A DNA stretch of 64,000 nt from Mallotus nudiflorus. Taxonomy: Eukaryota > Streptophyta > Magnoliopsida > Malpighiales > Euphorbiaceae. Positions 12,101 to 24,900 of the stretch are shown here, one piece after another. The stretch is from contig CANTUR010000125.1 of assembly GCA_947683625.1 (NCBI GenBank), forward strand, positions 62,001 to 126,000, written 5' to 3'. A model generated the notes under the pieces. It saw nothing but the letters and a program-made list of their open reading frames with translations, ran no database searches and had not been told where the DNA came from. Each line of letters opens with the position of its first letter. The first letter of the stretch is position 1. Both the position numbers and the translations under genes were made by a program.

Positions 12101-12408
12101 ATCTAGACACTATAGTAGTTGTGAATTAAAGTATTGGATTTTATGTACTTTATTTTAAAGAGATGTACTATGTTGAAACTGGATTGTATTAAAGATTATA
12201 CATATATGTGATGAGATGAGTTTTGAATTAAATCCAGTTGATATGAAAAATGATATTATGATATTATGATTTTTATTTCCACTGCATATTATATTTTTAT
12301 TGTTATTATGGCATGCTTTATTTTATTTTTAGGCTTGCTACGGGTTCCGGATTCGAAAGAATTCCCGTTCCCTAGCGCCGGTCATGGCCCCTGTTTTGGG
12401 TCGTGACA
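9190..12408 (+). mobile_element. Solo LTR of the Tekay family, in the MULE transposase
   Basis: The segment starts TGTAATATCCCG and ends GGTCGTGACA, the same termini as the LTRs of the complete element at 13917-25062 but in the opposite orientation. It is flanked by ATTAT on both sides (9185-9189 and 12409-12413). At 3219 bp it is slightly longer than the 3063 bp LTRs, with differences in AT and TC tracts. No internal region remains, as expected from recombination between the two LTRs of a former complete copy. It has more differences from the intact element than that element's two LTRs have from each other, so it is older. Confidence 0.92.
11607..11701 (+). repeat. Paired 41 bp direct repeats with hairpin arms inside the LTR
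   Basis: Units 11607-11647 and 11661-11701 share CTGGAGCTCGGTT and GTGTCTCGGGGCCA. The first is bounded by GATTG and CAATC, the second by GACTG and CAGTC, so the outer five base pairs stay complementary while changing. The same pair exists in both other LTRs (14631-14725 and 22714-22808). Confidence 0.75.
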
Positions 12409-13916
12409 ATTATAAAATAGAATTATAGGACAAGTATAAGAATCACCTTTTACATATAAGAAATTATAGTGAGTTGAGATCCATCACCAAGAGATAGTTC
12501 CTAGACCAGCCAAACAATGAACCACCTCCAGTTGTTATTGATTTCTTTATTAATAATAACCCAAACTTTTGGTAGCATTTGATCATTGCCATCTAAACTA
12601 ATTTCACTTAACACTTGACCTTTACAAACCCCTTAAGAAATATCCATCAAGGCTTATCAGTGGCTTACAACCAGCTTTCCATCTAGACTTAAGTGCTTCT
12701 AAACAAATGAACATTCTTCAAAATACCCTTTTACCACTTTACATTGATTCTTTGCAAAGCTCAATCTCTGCTTTAGTACCAGGATTTGAGCTTTTCAGAG
12801 TAGTTGCATAAGCTTCTAACTGTTGAGTTGAAATTGAACCTTATAACTACCATTAAGTTCTTCAATAATCATCCTTTTAGCTCACTTATATTTTTAAAAA
12901 CTCATATTAATCTTCAAATGTTCTTTAGCATTTGCCATCATATTAATGACCTTGAATGTTGGATTGTTATAAATTTTCTTTTTAAAATGACTTGCAAAAT
13001 ACTTGGCATTTGCACTCGAAATTGAGTAGTTTAAAGCATACATTTTTTGCCTTCAGGGTTTTAATGGCTAACCCAGTATTCTTTCTATCCTTTAAGACTT
13101 TGAGTATAAATGGACATCCAACATCATTATTACACTTTGTAACAATTATAAATGGTTCATTTGGATTCAACTTCATTTTATACCCAAACAGAACATCATA
13201 CTTATTAATAGCTTCTCTTGCTTCCAATGCATTGGCAAAGGTCATGCTAAACACGAATTGTCCTTATCTATCAACCCCATCATTCCTGACCCTCTCTGGG
13301 AGTGGTACTGTGTCTGCATCTTCTTGGTCTGACTCATCAATTTGGCTACCATTATAAGACTCATCACTTTCATTTATGTAACCCCCATACCCCATTTAAT
13401 TGGCACTACCTGGTTCATTATGGCCCTCATCAGTTACGACATGTTCAAATTCAGTGGGTTCATTTGCCTCTTCTATAGGTGTAAGTTCATTAGTTACAGG
13501 TTGTTCAGTTGCATTTTCACTATATGCATGTGAGTCTTCAGGACCACCAAGTGCAAAACCTTTATAACTCGTAACATTTACAAAGGAAAATTATATGCCA
13601 ATTTCACCAGGTGGTTTAGTTGCATCAGGACCAAATGCATTACAATTATATAATCCTTCTATATTCACCTATATTTTTGCCTTAGTTTCATTAAAGTCTT
13701 CCCCATTTTTAGTTGCATTAGAAGGTTCTTCTATGTGTTCCTCATCTATAGTGTTCAAATATTCCAGCTTTAACACCTTTAATGCAAACATTAGTGTATC
13801 AACCTCATGGTCAGCATAAAATTCAACTTTAAAAACCCAAGAAAACTTGTTTATATAATTCAGGACCTTCTTAATTATGTTGTCATCATGTACTAAGAAC
13901 AAGTCGTGTTCAAGTT
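12409..13916 (-). pseudogene. MuDR-type transposase remnant, middle part
   Basis: Between the two Tekay insertions the minus strand encodes an acidic linker (13300-13900) and the MuDR N-terminal DNA-binding-like domain at 13254-13000 (FANALEAREAINKYDVLFGY, CPFILKVLKDRKN). Below it, the start of the MULE catalytic domain is visible in broken frames, including QRINVKWLKGYF and the region around LDGKL and DGYFLRGL that normally carries the first catalytic Asp. Stops are frequent. The piece is continuous with 7581-9189 and 25063-25272 when both insertions are removed. Confidence 0.8.
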
Positions 13917-16900
13917 TGTCACGACCCAAAACAGGGGCCATGACCGGCGCTAGGGAACGGGAATTCTTTCGAATCCGGAACCCGTAGCAAGCCTAAAAAT
14001 AAAATAAATATGCAATAATAACCATAAAAATATAATATGCAGCGGAAAATAAAATCATAAATATTACAATATCATCCATAACAACTGGATATAATTCAAA
14101 ACTCATCACATCACATATATAATCTCATAAATGTATAATCTTATACAAATCCAGTTTACTATAATACATCTCTTTAAAATAAAGTACATAAAATCCAATA
14201 CTTTAATTTACAACTACTGCAGTGTCTAGATAAAATAAATAAGACTCAAGTAGACAATTTACATAAAGAAGCCAGGGCGGAAGAAATCCGGCGTATCGAC
14301 CTGCTACTGAGGTCTGAGGAAGTTGACTCTCCTGAAAAATAGTCAACGGAGGGGAGTCAGACCTCACTGAGTGAATTACTATAGTATATATACATACACT
14401 CTAAGTGATAATGCAAACAGTCAACAGTATATGAGTAATATGTATATATACAGGCAAGTTCATACAGATGCAGAAAAATCATTTTATATATTTTGTCTGA
14501 AAATCAACTTTTATGAAGGATCACATAGAACCCTAGAATATCGCAACCTCAGAAAAATAGTGTTAAACAACACTCTAGCCATACAGGCTCACTAATTCCA
14601 AATATATCCACTTAATCCATATGGACAGTAGACTGGCCCCGAGACACTAAGTCAACCGAGCTCCAGCAGTCTGACTGCCAGTGTGATTGGCCCCGAGACA
14701 CTTGGTCAACCGAGCTCCAGCAATCACACCCACAAACCACATCTCACACATCCAATAATCATAATCAAATCAATATCCACAAATAGTTAGTAATAAAGCC
14801 TAAATACTATAGGCGTACCGGTACGTACTCGGTCCTAGTGCTGCCCACTAGGTAGCACGTTCTATTGATATCCTTCAGTAATAAATAATAAAACATTCAT
14901 TCACAAATACATGATGCATGAATTTAAATAAATCAACAATATAAACCATATATATACCGAAAATATACCAACATAAACCAGGTATATTTTGAGTATATAT
15001 ACGTCAAATAAATTCAATCAAATCATGAATTAAACTAAAAATATATTTAAAAACATTTTAAATATATTTTATTATTAAAACATGTATATAATTTATTATA
15101 TACCAAAAATATACTTGAATATAAATCATGTTATTTATGCATATTTAGTCAAAATAAAACATGCATTTTCTAAATCATGCATCCTAAGCATATATATATA
15201 ATATAGTAACTCACCTAATGCGCTCCACGAGACGGGTCCGACGGGCCTGGTCCACTAACCCTCGGTCTCGGCGCAACTAAACAAGAAATAATTACTCGAC
15301 ATCAGAATAACCCTAACAGAAATCCTAGAATTAAATCTAGAGTATTAAAATACAGAATTGGAAATTAGGGTTCGACTGGATATCACGTTTTACGAGAATT
15401 CTACCGGAAATCCGGCAGAACCTCCCCTGTAAAACAGACATCTCTCTACTCAAAAGAGTAGAGCCGACCCTGCAAAGAAAATACACTTCAAAAATAACAC
15501 CATAAACAATCACAACCCCTCGGTCGGACTCCAGACTACAATCTGTCGACCGGGGTCCACAAACACAGAAAATATATTCAAATATACCAAAAATATCCTT
15601 AAGTCATAAAAATACATTTTATAAATAAAAATTACATAATTGACCTTGAAACACTATAAAAATCGATTAAAACTCATTTTATTTGAAAAACCGTATATTA
15701 TATATATAATTGAAAATAATTCACGAAAAATAGTTTTAATTAGTTAAAAATACCAAATATTTTGTAGAAATCATTTTTATACCTTAAATAAATATTAAAA
15801 CCAATTAAATTACATTTTTAGACAATTTAGGGTAAAATTACCAAAATACCCCTATATATATATATATACCTAATTTACTTCAAAAATTCACCAAAAATCA
15901 TACAATTATCCAAAATTAATTTTCTCAACATATTTATCAATAATATCAATATTTAAACTCAATTAACCAATTAAATTCAATTTAAAACACAATTAACTTA
16001 ATTTTACAAAATCACATAAACTTCAATAATTAATAATAAATACTTAGAAATTCATAAAAATTCCAAATAAATTCCTATAATTCATTTCAACACCTAATTC
16101 AACCATAAACTCCAATTTCATAATTTAAATAATTAATTTCCGAAAATTCGAAAATAATATTAAAATATTCAAAAATACCCAAAAATCCAAACAATCTCCA
16201 AAAATTCTACAAAAATTCATACATGAAGATTAAACTACCAGGAACAACATTTGTGAAGGAAGTTTCCATGAATCATCCAAATTGAAGCTCAAAAAAATCG
16301 AAAACCAAAAGTGGCCGAAATATTCAACTCAAAACCTAAGCAATTCTAGACCGTTTTAGCTCAAACAAAAGCTAGAATAACACTCACCGGAGCTCAAGGA
16401 GAAGATAGAGACCGGCGGTGTCGAAAACGGTGGCCGGAGGAGGGAGAAACCACGTGAGGAAGATTGGGTGGTCCGGCGGGTGTCTACGGGAAAAGAAGAA
16501 GAAGAAGAAGAAAAAGAAAAAGAAAGAAAAGGAAAGAGAAAAGAAAAGAAAAAGAAAGAAAAAGGAAAAGAAAAAGAAAAAAAAAGAAAAAAGAAAAAAA
16601 ATAAATTTTAATAATTTAATAATAAATAAAATAATCAAATAATAATAAATAAATAATAAAATATTAGGGTAATAATAAACCCTAATTAAATAAATATACA
16701 CACACAAGCTTTATTTAATAATTTAAAAATATGTATGAGTTCATGCAAACCCGTAAATACATTTAAAATAATTAATAATACATTGTTTACGTGAAAATTT
16801 CCCCGAAAATGAAAGTCCCGGGAAAATTTTACGTAAAATACTGAAAATAATAGACAGTAATTAAAATAGGTTTAAAATACATATTAACTCATAAAAATAT

Positions 16901-16979
16901 CATATAAAATACAAAAAATCACTGACACTGCATATCCCGGTACAGTGTAAAAATATTTTTAAAATTACGGGATATTACA
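13917..16979 (-). repeat. 3' LTR of the Tekay element
   Basis: On the + strand it begins TGTCACGACC and ends GGGATATTACA, so on the coding strand it starts TGTAATATCCC and ends in GACA. It contains an A/G-rich (GAA/AAAG) tract at about 16493-16600, which on the coding strand is a TC-rich tract. A run of only Lys codons in that tract is not a gene. Confidence 0.95.
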
Positions 16980-16995
16980 GTCTTCCCCCCTTACA
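16980..16995 (-). other. Polypurine tract of the Tekay element
   Basis: On the coding strand, AAGGGGGGAAGAC lies directly before the 3' LTR. This is the expected primer site for plus-strand DNA synthesis. Confidence 0.8.
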
Positions 16996-17033
16996 GGAAT
17001 TCGTCCCCGAATTCTAAAAACAAGATTACAGAA

Positions 17034-20000
17034 TCAAGAAGGAAAGAGATACGGGTAAGAAGCTCGCATCTCAGCTTCAGTCTCCCACGTATGTTCTTCA
17101 ACTCTGTCGCTACGCCACAAAACCTTGACCATCGGAATCTGCTTCGATCGCAACTGTCGAACTTGAAAATCAACGATCGCCACAGGTTCTTCCACAAACG
17201 TCAAATCTTCACTCACTTCCACACTGTCAGGTTGCAACACATGTGAAGGATCTGAGATATACTTCCTCAACATCGAGATATGAAATACTGGATGCACCTG
17301 TGACATACTCGGAGGCAAATCCAACCGATATGCAACAGTGCCAATTCTCTCCAGAATCTCAAACGGTCCAATATATCTCGGTGCTAACTTACCCTTCTTG
17401 CCAAATCTCATCACACCCTTCATCGGAGATACTTTCAGAAAAACGAAATCTCCAACCTGAAACTCCACATCTCTGCGCCTAGGATCCGCATAACTCTTCT
17501 GTCTGCTAACTGCGGTCTCTAATCTCCGCTTGATCACGGCGACTTTCTCTGCAGCATCCTGAACCATCTCTGGTCCAGTCAAAGCTCTCTCACCGATCTC
17601 ATCCCAACACAACGGGGATCTACACTTCCTTCCATACAACGCCTCATATGGTGCCATGCCAATACTGCTATGGTAGCTGTTATTATATGCAAACTCCACA
17701 AGCGATAAATGATCATCCCAGCTACCTCCCAAATCCAAGACACACATCCTCAACATATCTTCCAGTGTCTGGATCGTCCTCTCAGACTGACCATCTGTCT
17801 GAGGATGAAAAGCAGTACTGAAATCCAACCTAGTGCCCATCGCTTCCTGCAACTTCTGCCAGAAACGAGAAGTAAACACTGAACCTCTGTCTGACACAAT
17901 GGACACAGGTACTCCATGAAGGCATACAATATGCTTCACATACAACTTCGCCAATCTAGCAACTGAATATGTGGCTTTCACAGGCAAGAAATGTGCAGAC
18001 TTCGTCAATCTGTCTACAATCACCCAGATGGAATCGTATCCATCCTTCGAACGAGGTAAACCATCTACAAAATCCATAGCTATCCTTTCCCACTTCCACT
18101 CGGGAATAGGAAGAGGCTGAAGCTTCCCAGAAGGCTTCTGATGTTCGGCTTTCACTTGCTGACACGTCAAGCACTTAGCAACATAATCAGCAACATCCTT
18201 CTTCAATCCATCCCACCAGTATAAATCTCTGATACTGTGGTACATCTTAGTAACACCAGGATGAACGCTGTAGGCTGTAGAATGTGCTTCCTCTAGGATC
18301 TCTTCTCTCAAATCATCCACATCAGGAACACACAATCTACCACTGATCCACAACACACCATCATCATCGAGTGTGAAATCAGTGAACTTCCCTGCTCTGA
18401 CATTCTCTGCAAGCTCTTCCAGAATAGGATCTCGGCTCTGAGCTGCTTTAATCCTATCCCTCAGTACAGATCGTACTTTAAACTGAGCTAACAGTCCACC
18501 TGATCTACTGATCTTCATCATCAGACCTTGATCCACCATCAGATGCAACTCCTGGATCAATGGTCTCCTCTCCACACCGATGTGAGCAAGACTACCTGAG
18601 GACTTCCTACTCAAGGCATCTGCTACCACATTAGCTTTACCCGGATGGTAAAGAATCTCGCAATCATAATCCTTCAACAGTTCCAACCATCTTCTCTGCC
18701 TCAAATTCAGATCTCGCTGCTGGAAAATGTACTTAAGGCTCTTGTGATCAGTAAATATCTCACAAGTCACCCCGTACAAATAATGTCTCCAAATCTTCAA
18801 AGCAAAGATCACTGCAGCCATCTCAAGATCATGTGTAGGATAGTTCTGCTCATGCTTCTTCAACTGCCTCGAAGCATAGGCTATCACCCTTCCATTCTGC
18901 ATCAACACACAACCAAGACCAATTCTAGAGGCATCACAGTAAACTGTGAACTTATCCACACTATTAGGCAAAGCTAATACTGGCGCTGTGGTCAACTTCT
19001 CCTTCAACAACTGAAAACTATTCTCACAAGCTTCTGACCACTCGAATCTAACATTCTTCTGAGTCAAGCGAGTCATAGGGGCTGCTATCCTGGAAAAATC
19101 CTGCACAAACCGCCTATAATACCCGGCTAAACCCAGAAAACTCCGAATCTCAGTAACTGAAGTAGGTCTAGGCCACTCAGATACTGCCTCAACCTTCTGT
19201 GGATCAACCTGAATACCTTCTTTAGACACTACGTGTCCAAGAAAAGAAACACTCTCCATCCAGAAATCACACTTCGAGAATTTAGCATAAAGCTGATGAT
19301 CTCTCAGTGTCTGTAGTACAATCCTCAAATGATATACGTGCTCTTCCATACTCTTCGAATATACTAGTATATCATCAATGAAGACTACCACAAACTGATC
19401 CACATACGGTCGGAATACTCTGTTCATCAGGTCCATAAAAGCTGCTGGTGCATTAGTCAAACCAAAAGACATCACCAGAAATTCATAATGACCATATCGA
19501 GTGCGGAATGCTGTCTTAGGAATATCAGCTTCACTGATCCGCAGCTGATGATAACCCGACCTCAAATCAACCTTAGAAAAGAATTGTGCACCCTGGAGCT
19601 GATCAAACAAATCATCTATCCTCGGGAGAGGATACTTGTTCTTCACTGTCACCTTATTCAACTCTCTGTAGTCAATGCACAGTCTCAGGGTACCATCCTT
19701 CTTCTTCACAAACAGGACTGGTGCACCCCAAGGAGAAACACTAGGTCTGATAAAACCCTTCTCCAACAACTCTTGCAACTGCTCCTTCAACTCTCTCAAC
19801 TCTGCAGGAGCCATACGATAGGGTGGCATAGATATAGGAGTAATACCTGGAACCACATCAATACAGAACTCAATCTCTCTATGAGGTGGTAAACCTGGCA
19901 ACTCCTCGGGAAAAACATCAGGAAACTCACAAGCAACAGGAACATCTGTGAGTGACAACTTCTCCACTGACGTATCCCTAACCAATGCCAAAAACCCCTG

Positions 20001-21785
20001 ACAACCTTTCCTCAACAACTTCCTAGCAGAAATAACAGAAATAAGATTCTGAGGTGCTGAACTCCTGTCACCAACAAACTTAAAATCTTCTTCACCAGGA
20101 ATTCTAAAAGTCACCTCCTTATTCCTGCAATCAACCACGGCAAAGTGCTGAGACAACCAATCCATTCCCAAAATAACATCGAACTCCATCACATCCAACA
20201 AAATCAAATCAGCGGGTAATTCTCTATCTCCCACGAGAACTGGACAACCAGAAAGAACAATATCGGCGTCCAAAGAATCACTCAGAGGAGTGGCAACAGA
20301 CAAAGGAAAAGCCATCCTCGAAGCTTGCCAACAAGATTTAGAAGCAAAAATAGGAGAAACAAACGAATGCGTGGCACCCGGATCAAACAAAACCAAAGCA
20401 TCCAGGTAACAAACAGAAAGAATACCTGCCACGACTGCATTAGATGCCTGAGCATCCTGCTGAGTCAGATGAAAAACTCTGGCCTGGCCTCGACCTCCCT
20501 GCTGACTGGTAGAAGCCTGGCCAACACCTCTGGCACCTCCTCTAGTACCTCTACCACGACTCTGCTGTGGAACAAACTGAGTAGAACTCTGATGCTGAGC
20601 TGGTGGTAACTGAAATGGCATAGGTGCAGCACTAGCAATCGACTGCTGTGGGAATCGCGGAATCTGCTGCTGCTGATACCCGGGGTAAGGACACGATCTG
20701 GCAAAATGTCCTGTCTGCCCGCATCTGAAGCATGTCAACGGTGTCAGATAACACGGTCCCTGATGGACTCTACCACAAGTCTGACAAACACTGGCCACTG
20801 ATCCAGAACTACGACCACTGCTACTGCTCGAAGCACCTGACCCAAATCTGAATGATCTACGCTGACCTCCACGACCATGTCTACTGCTCCGATGCACTCG
20901 CTGCTGCTGTCTCTGACTCTGCTGAGTCGAACCTCGCTGCTGACTACTCGAACCAACATGAAAACTCGAATACGGAGTAGCCTGCAATCCACTCGACTGA
21001 ACTCCCAACTGGTAATAATCAGGCATCGCTCCCTGCCTAACTAACCTCAGCTCGATCTCCTTAGCTAGCTCAATCACAGACTCGAGAGTAAGACCTGCTG
21101 TGGGCATACCAGCAAAAGCAGAACCCAATCCAGTAACATACGTAGTAACCGCGAAATACTGATCTCGCATCAGATCCTCAGCATATCTACCCAGACGAAG
21201 GAACTCTCGGGTATACTCCTCTACTGATCGATCTCCACGAGAAATGCTGGTCAGACGAAGACGATAGCTCAAACGAAGAGGCTCTGGACAAAATCTCCTC
21301 ATGAATCGCTCTCGAAACTGAGCCCATGACATCGTCAACATAAAGGGCTGGATCATCTGAATGAACCAATCCAAGGCTGGTCCCTCGACAGACAACTCAA
21401 CAATCATGATCCTCTGGTACTCGGTATGAGCAGTCCGAGTCCTAGTCTCAATCGCATGCAGAAAATCTAAAGGATCAGAAGTCCCATCAAAAGCAATCCT
21501 GCCAACTCTGGCATAGAACAAAGCTGCCTCAGGGTCAGACATACCCTGCTGATAGGCAGGCTGAACAGGCTGAACAACTGGAGGAACAGGAATATCAAAT
21601 TCAGGCTCAACAGGCTCCTCGTCCTGTAACTCTCTCTGCCTACGGCGACCTGCCGCTCCTCGAGGTCTACCCCTGCCACGACCTCTACGCCTAACTGGCT
21701 GCTCAGGAGGTAAAACCTCGTCCTGAAAAGACTCATCATCCTCGGCCTCAACGACCGGTGGAGCGACACGCGCTCGCCTCCTCAT
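17034..21785 (-). CDS. Gag-Pol polyprotein of the Tekay retrotransposon, intact
   Basis: One frame of 1583 residues without stops. Gag occupies about 1-440, with an Arg-rich N-terminus, the capsid-like region around 85-250 and a CCHC knuckle CFRCGQTGHFARSC at 352-365. Protease carries FDPGATHSF at 467-475, with Pro where many proteases have Ser or Thr. Reverse transcriptase spans about 660-835, with DLRSGYHQLRI (740-750) and the active site FIDD (802-805). RNase H follows (YCDAS at 949, TDHKSLKYI at 1012). Integrase has the zinc-binding H1168, H1175, C1205, C1208 and a DDE set read as D1238, D1299, E1335, with 35 residues between the last two. The C-terminus (about 1530-1583, VKVLWRSDRVEEHTWE) resembles a degenerate chromodomain. 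Start chosen at the ATG 214 bp inside the 5' LTR. All catalytic residues looked for are present. Confidence 0.95.
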   Translation of the reverse strand: MRRRARVAPPVVEAEDDESFQDEVLPPEQPVRRRGRGRGRPRGAAGRRRQRELQDEEPVEPEFDIPVPPVVQPVQPAYQQGMSDPEAALFYARVGRIAFDGTSDPLDFLHAIETRTRTAHTEYQRIMIVELSVEGPALDWFIQMIQPFMLTMSWAQFRERFMRRFCPEPLRLSYRLRLTSISRGDRSVEEYTREFLRLGRYAEDLMRDQYFAVTTYVTGLGSAFAGMPTAGLTLESVIELAKEIELRLVRQGAMPDYYQLGVQSSGLQATPYSSFHVGSSSQQRGSTQQSQRQQQRVHRSSRHGRGGQRRSFRFGSGASSSSSGRSSGSVASVCQTCGRVHQGPCYLTPLTCFRCGQTGHFARSCPYPGYQQQQIPRFPQQSIASAAPMPFQLPPAQHQSSTQFVPQQSRGRGTRGGARGVGQASTSQQGGRGQARVFHLTQQDAQASNAVVAGILSVCYLDALVLFDPGATHSFVSPIFASKSCWQASRMAFPLSVATPLSDSLDADIVLSGCPVLVGDRELPADLILLDVMEFDVILGMDWLSQHFAVVDCRNKEVTFRIPGEEDFKFVGDRSSAPQNLISVISARKLLRKGCQGFLALVRDTSVEKLSLTDVPVACEFPDVFPEELPGLPPHREIEFCIDVVPGITPISMPPYRMAPAELRELKEQLQELLEKGFIRPSVSPWGAPVLFVKKKDGTLRLCIDYRELNKVTVKNKYPLPRIDDLFDQLQGAQFFSKVDLRSGYHQLRISEADIPKTAFRTRYGHYEFLVMSFGLTNAPAAFMDLMNRVFRPYVDQFVVVFIDDILVYSKSMEEHVYHLRIVLQTLRDHQLYAKFSKCDFWMESVSFLGHVVSKEGIQVDPQKVEAVSEWPRPTSVTEIRSFLGLAGYYRRFVQDFSRIAAPMTRLTQKNVRFEWSEACENSFQLLKEKLTTAPVLALPNSVDKFTVYCDASRIGLGCVLMQNGRVIAYASRQLKKHEQNYPTHDLEMAAVIFALKIWRHYLYGVTCEIFTDHKSLKYIFQQRDLNLRQRRWLELLKDYDCEILYHPGKANVVADALSRKSSGSLAHIGVERRPLIQELHLMVDQGLMMKISRSGGLLAQFKVRSVLRDRIKAAQSRDPILEELAENVRAGKFTDFTLDDDGVLWISGRLCVPDVDDLREEILEEAHSTAYSVHPGVTKMYHSIRDLYWWDGLKKDVADYVAKCLTCQQVKAEHQKPSGKLQPLPIPEWKWERIAMDFVDGLPRSKDGYDSIWVIVDRLTKSAHFLPVKATYSVARLAKLYVKHIVCLHGVPVSIVSDRGSVFTSRFWQKLQEAMGTRLDFSTAFHPQTDGQSERTIQTLEDMLRMCVLDLGGSWDDHLSLVEFAYNNSYHSSIGMAPYEALYGRKCRSPLCWDEIGERALTGPEMVQDAAEKVAVIKRRLETAVSRQKSYADPRRRDVEFQVGDFVFLKVSPMKGVMRFGKKGKLAPRYIGPFEILERIGTVAYRLDLPPSMSQVHPVFHISMLRKYISDPSHVLQPDSVEVSEDLTFVEEPVAIVDFQVRQLRSKQIPMVKVLWRSDRVEEHTWETEAEMRASYPYLFPS

Positions 21786-21983
21786 TCTGAAAAGACAAAC
21801 GGAAAGATTCAGACAAAACAGACAACGGAGGAATAACGCTGAAAACTACAGCAAGGAATACTTATCAAGACATACTCGAACCTAATACACTGCAGTAGTC
21901 CAACAGAAAACACAACTTTAAAACTAGGGCCACAACTCACAAAACTAAGCCCTGACACAGAACTCCACTCTGAAACGAACTTC

Positions 21984-21995
21984 GCTCTGATACCA
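21984..21995 (-). other. Primer-binding site, initiator tRNA-Met
   Basis: On the coding strand TGGTATCAGAGC lies 4 bp after the 5' LTR. It matches the 3' end complement of plant initiator tRNA-Met, the usual primer for this group. Confidence 0.9.
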
Positions 21996-21999
21996 ACTT

Positions 22000-24900
22000 T
22001 GTCACGACCCAAAACAGGGGCCATGACCGGCGCTAGGGAACGGGAATTCTTTCGAATCCGGAACCCGTAGCAAGCCTAAAAATAAAATAAATATGCAATA
22101 ATAACCATAAAAATATAATATGCAGCGGAAAATAAAATCATAAATATTACAATATCATCCATAACAACTGGATATAATTCAAAACTCATCACATCACATA
22201 TATAATCTCATAAATGTATAATCTTATACAAATCCAGTTTACTATAATACATCTCTTTAAAATAAAGTACATAAAATCCAATACTTTAATTTACAACTAC
22301 TGCAGTGTCTAGATAAAATAAATAAGACTCAAGTAGACAATTTACATAAAAAAGCCGGGGCGGAAGAAATCCGGCGTATCGACCTGCTACTGAGGTCTGA
22401 GGAAGTTGACTCTCCTGAAAAATAGTCAACGGAGGGGAGTCAGACCTCACTGAGTGAATTACTATAGTATATATACATACACTCTAAGTGATAATGCAAA
22501 CAGTCAACAGTATATGAGTAATATGTATATATACAGGCAAGTTCATACAGATGCAGAAAAATCATTTTATATATTTTGTCTGAAAATCAACTTTTATGAA
22601 GGATCACATAGAACCCTAGAATATCGCAACCTCAGAAAAATAGTGTTAAACAACACTCTAGCCATACAGGCTCACTAATTCCAAATATATCCACTTAATC
22701 CATATGGACAGTAGACTGGCCCCGAGACACTAAGTCAACCGAGCTCCAGCAGTCTGACTGCCAGTGTGATTGGCCCCGAGACACTTGGTCAACCGAGCTC
22801 CAGCAATCACACCCACAAACCACATCTCACACATCCAATAATCATAATCAAATCAATATCCACAAATAGTTAGTAATAAAGCCTAAATACTATAGGCGTA
22901 CCGGTACGTACTCGGTCCTAGTGCTGCCCACTAGGTAGCACGTTCTATTGATATCCTTCAGTAATAAATAATAAAACATTCATTCACAAATACATGATGC
23001 ATGAATTTAAATAAATCAACAATATAAACCATATATATACCGAAAATATACCAACATAAACCAGGTATATTTTGAGTATATATACGTCAAATAAATTCAA
23101 TCAAATCATGAATTAAACTAAAAATATATTTAAAAACATTTTAAATATATTTTATTATTAAAACATGTATATAATTTATTATATACCAAAAATATACTTG
23201 AATATAAATCATGTTATTTATGCATATTTAGTCAAAATAAAACATGCATTTTCTAAATCATGCATCCTAAGCATATATATATAATATAGTAACTCACCTA
23301 ATGCGCTCCACGAGACGGGTCCGACGGGCCTGGTCCACTAACCCTCGGTCTCGGCGCAACTAAACAAGAAATAATTACTCGACATCAGAATAACCCTAAC
23401 AGAAATCCTAGAATTAAATCTAGAGTATTAAAATACAGAATTGGAAATTAGGGTTCGACTGGATATCACGTTTTACGAGAATTCTACCGGAAATCCGGCA
23501 GAACCTCCCCTGTAAAACAGACATCTCTCTACTCAAAAGAGTAGAGCCGACCCTGCAAAGAAAATACACTTCAAAAATAACACCATAAACAATCACAACC
23601 CCTCGGTCGGACTCCAGACTACAATCTGTCGACCGGGGTCCACAAACACAGAAAATATATTCAAATATACCAAAAATATCCTTAAGTCATAAAAATACAT
23701 TTTATAAATAAAAATTACATAATTGACCTTGAAACACTATAAAAATCGATTAAAACTCATTTTATTTGAAAAACCGTATATTATATATATAATTGAAAAT
23801 AATTCACGAAAAATAGTTTTAATTAGTTAAAAATACCAAATATTTTGTAGAAATCATTTTTATACCTTAAATAAATATTAAAACCAATTAAATTACATTT
23901 TTAGACAATTTAGGGTAAAATTACCAAAATACCCCTATATATATATATATACCTAATTTACTTCAAAAATTCACCAAAAATCATACAATTATCCAAAATT
24001 AATTTTCTCAACATATTTATCAATAATATCAATATTTAAACTCAATTAACCAATTAAATTCAATTTAAAACACAATTAACTTAATTTTACAAAATCACAT
24101 AAACTTCAATAATTAATAATAAATACTTAGAAATTCATAAAAATTCCAAATAAATTCCTATAATTCATTTCAACACCTAATTCAACCATAAACTCCAATT
24201 TCATAATTTAAATAATTAATTTCCGAAAATTCGAAAATAATATTAAAATATTCAAAAATACCCAAAAATCCAAACAATCTCCAAAAATTCTACAAAAATT
24301 CATACATGAAGATTAAACTACCAGGAACAACATTTGTGAAGGAAGTTTCCATGAATCATCCAAATTGAAGCTCAAAAAAATCGAAAACCAAAAGTGGCCG
24401 AAATATTCAACTCAAAACCTAAGCAATTCTAGACCGTTTTAGCTCAAACAAAAGCTAGAATAACACTCACCGGAGCTCAAGGAGAAGATAGAGACCGGCG
24501 GTGTCGAAAACGGTGGCCGGAGGAGGGAGAAACCACGTGAGGAAGATTGGGTGGTCCGGCGGGTGTCTACGGGAAAAGAAGAAGAAGAAGAAGAAAAAGA
24601 AAAAGAAAGAAAAGGAAAGAGAAAAGAAAAGAAAAAGAAAGAAAAAGGAAAAGAAAAAGAAAAAAAAAGAAAAAAGAAAAAAAATAAATTTTAATAATTT
24701 AATAATAAATAAAATAATCAAATAATAATAAATAAATAATAAAATATTAGGGTAATAATAAACCCTAATTAAATAAATATACACACACAAGCTTTATTTA
24801 ATAATTTAAAAATATGTATGAGTTCATGCAAACCCGTAAATACATTTAAAATAATTAATAATACATTGTTTACGTGAAAATTTCCCCGAAAATGAAAGTC

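Noticed and set aside
16418..16642. Lys-rich reading frame, with an identical copy at 24501-24725
   Set aside because: It is a GAA/AAAG tract in the Tekay LTR; composition alone produces it.
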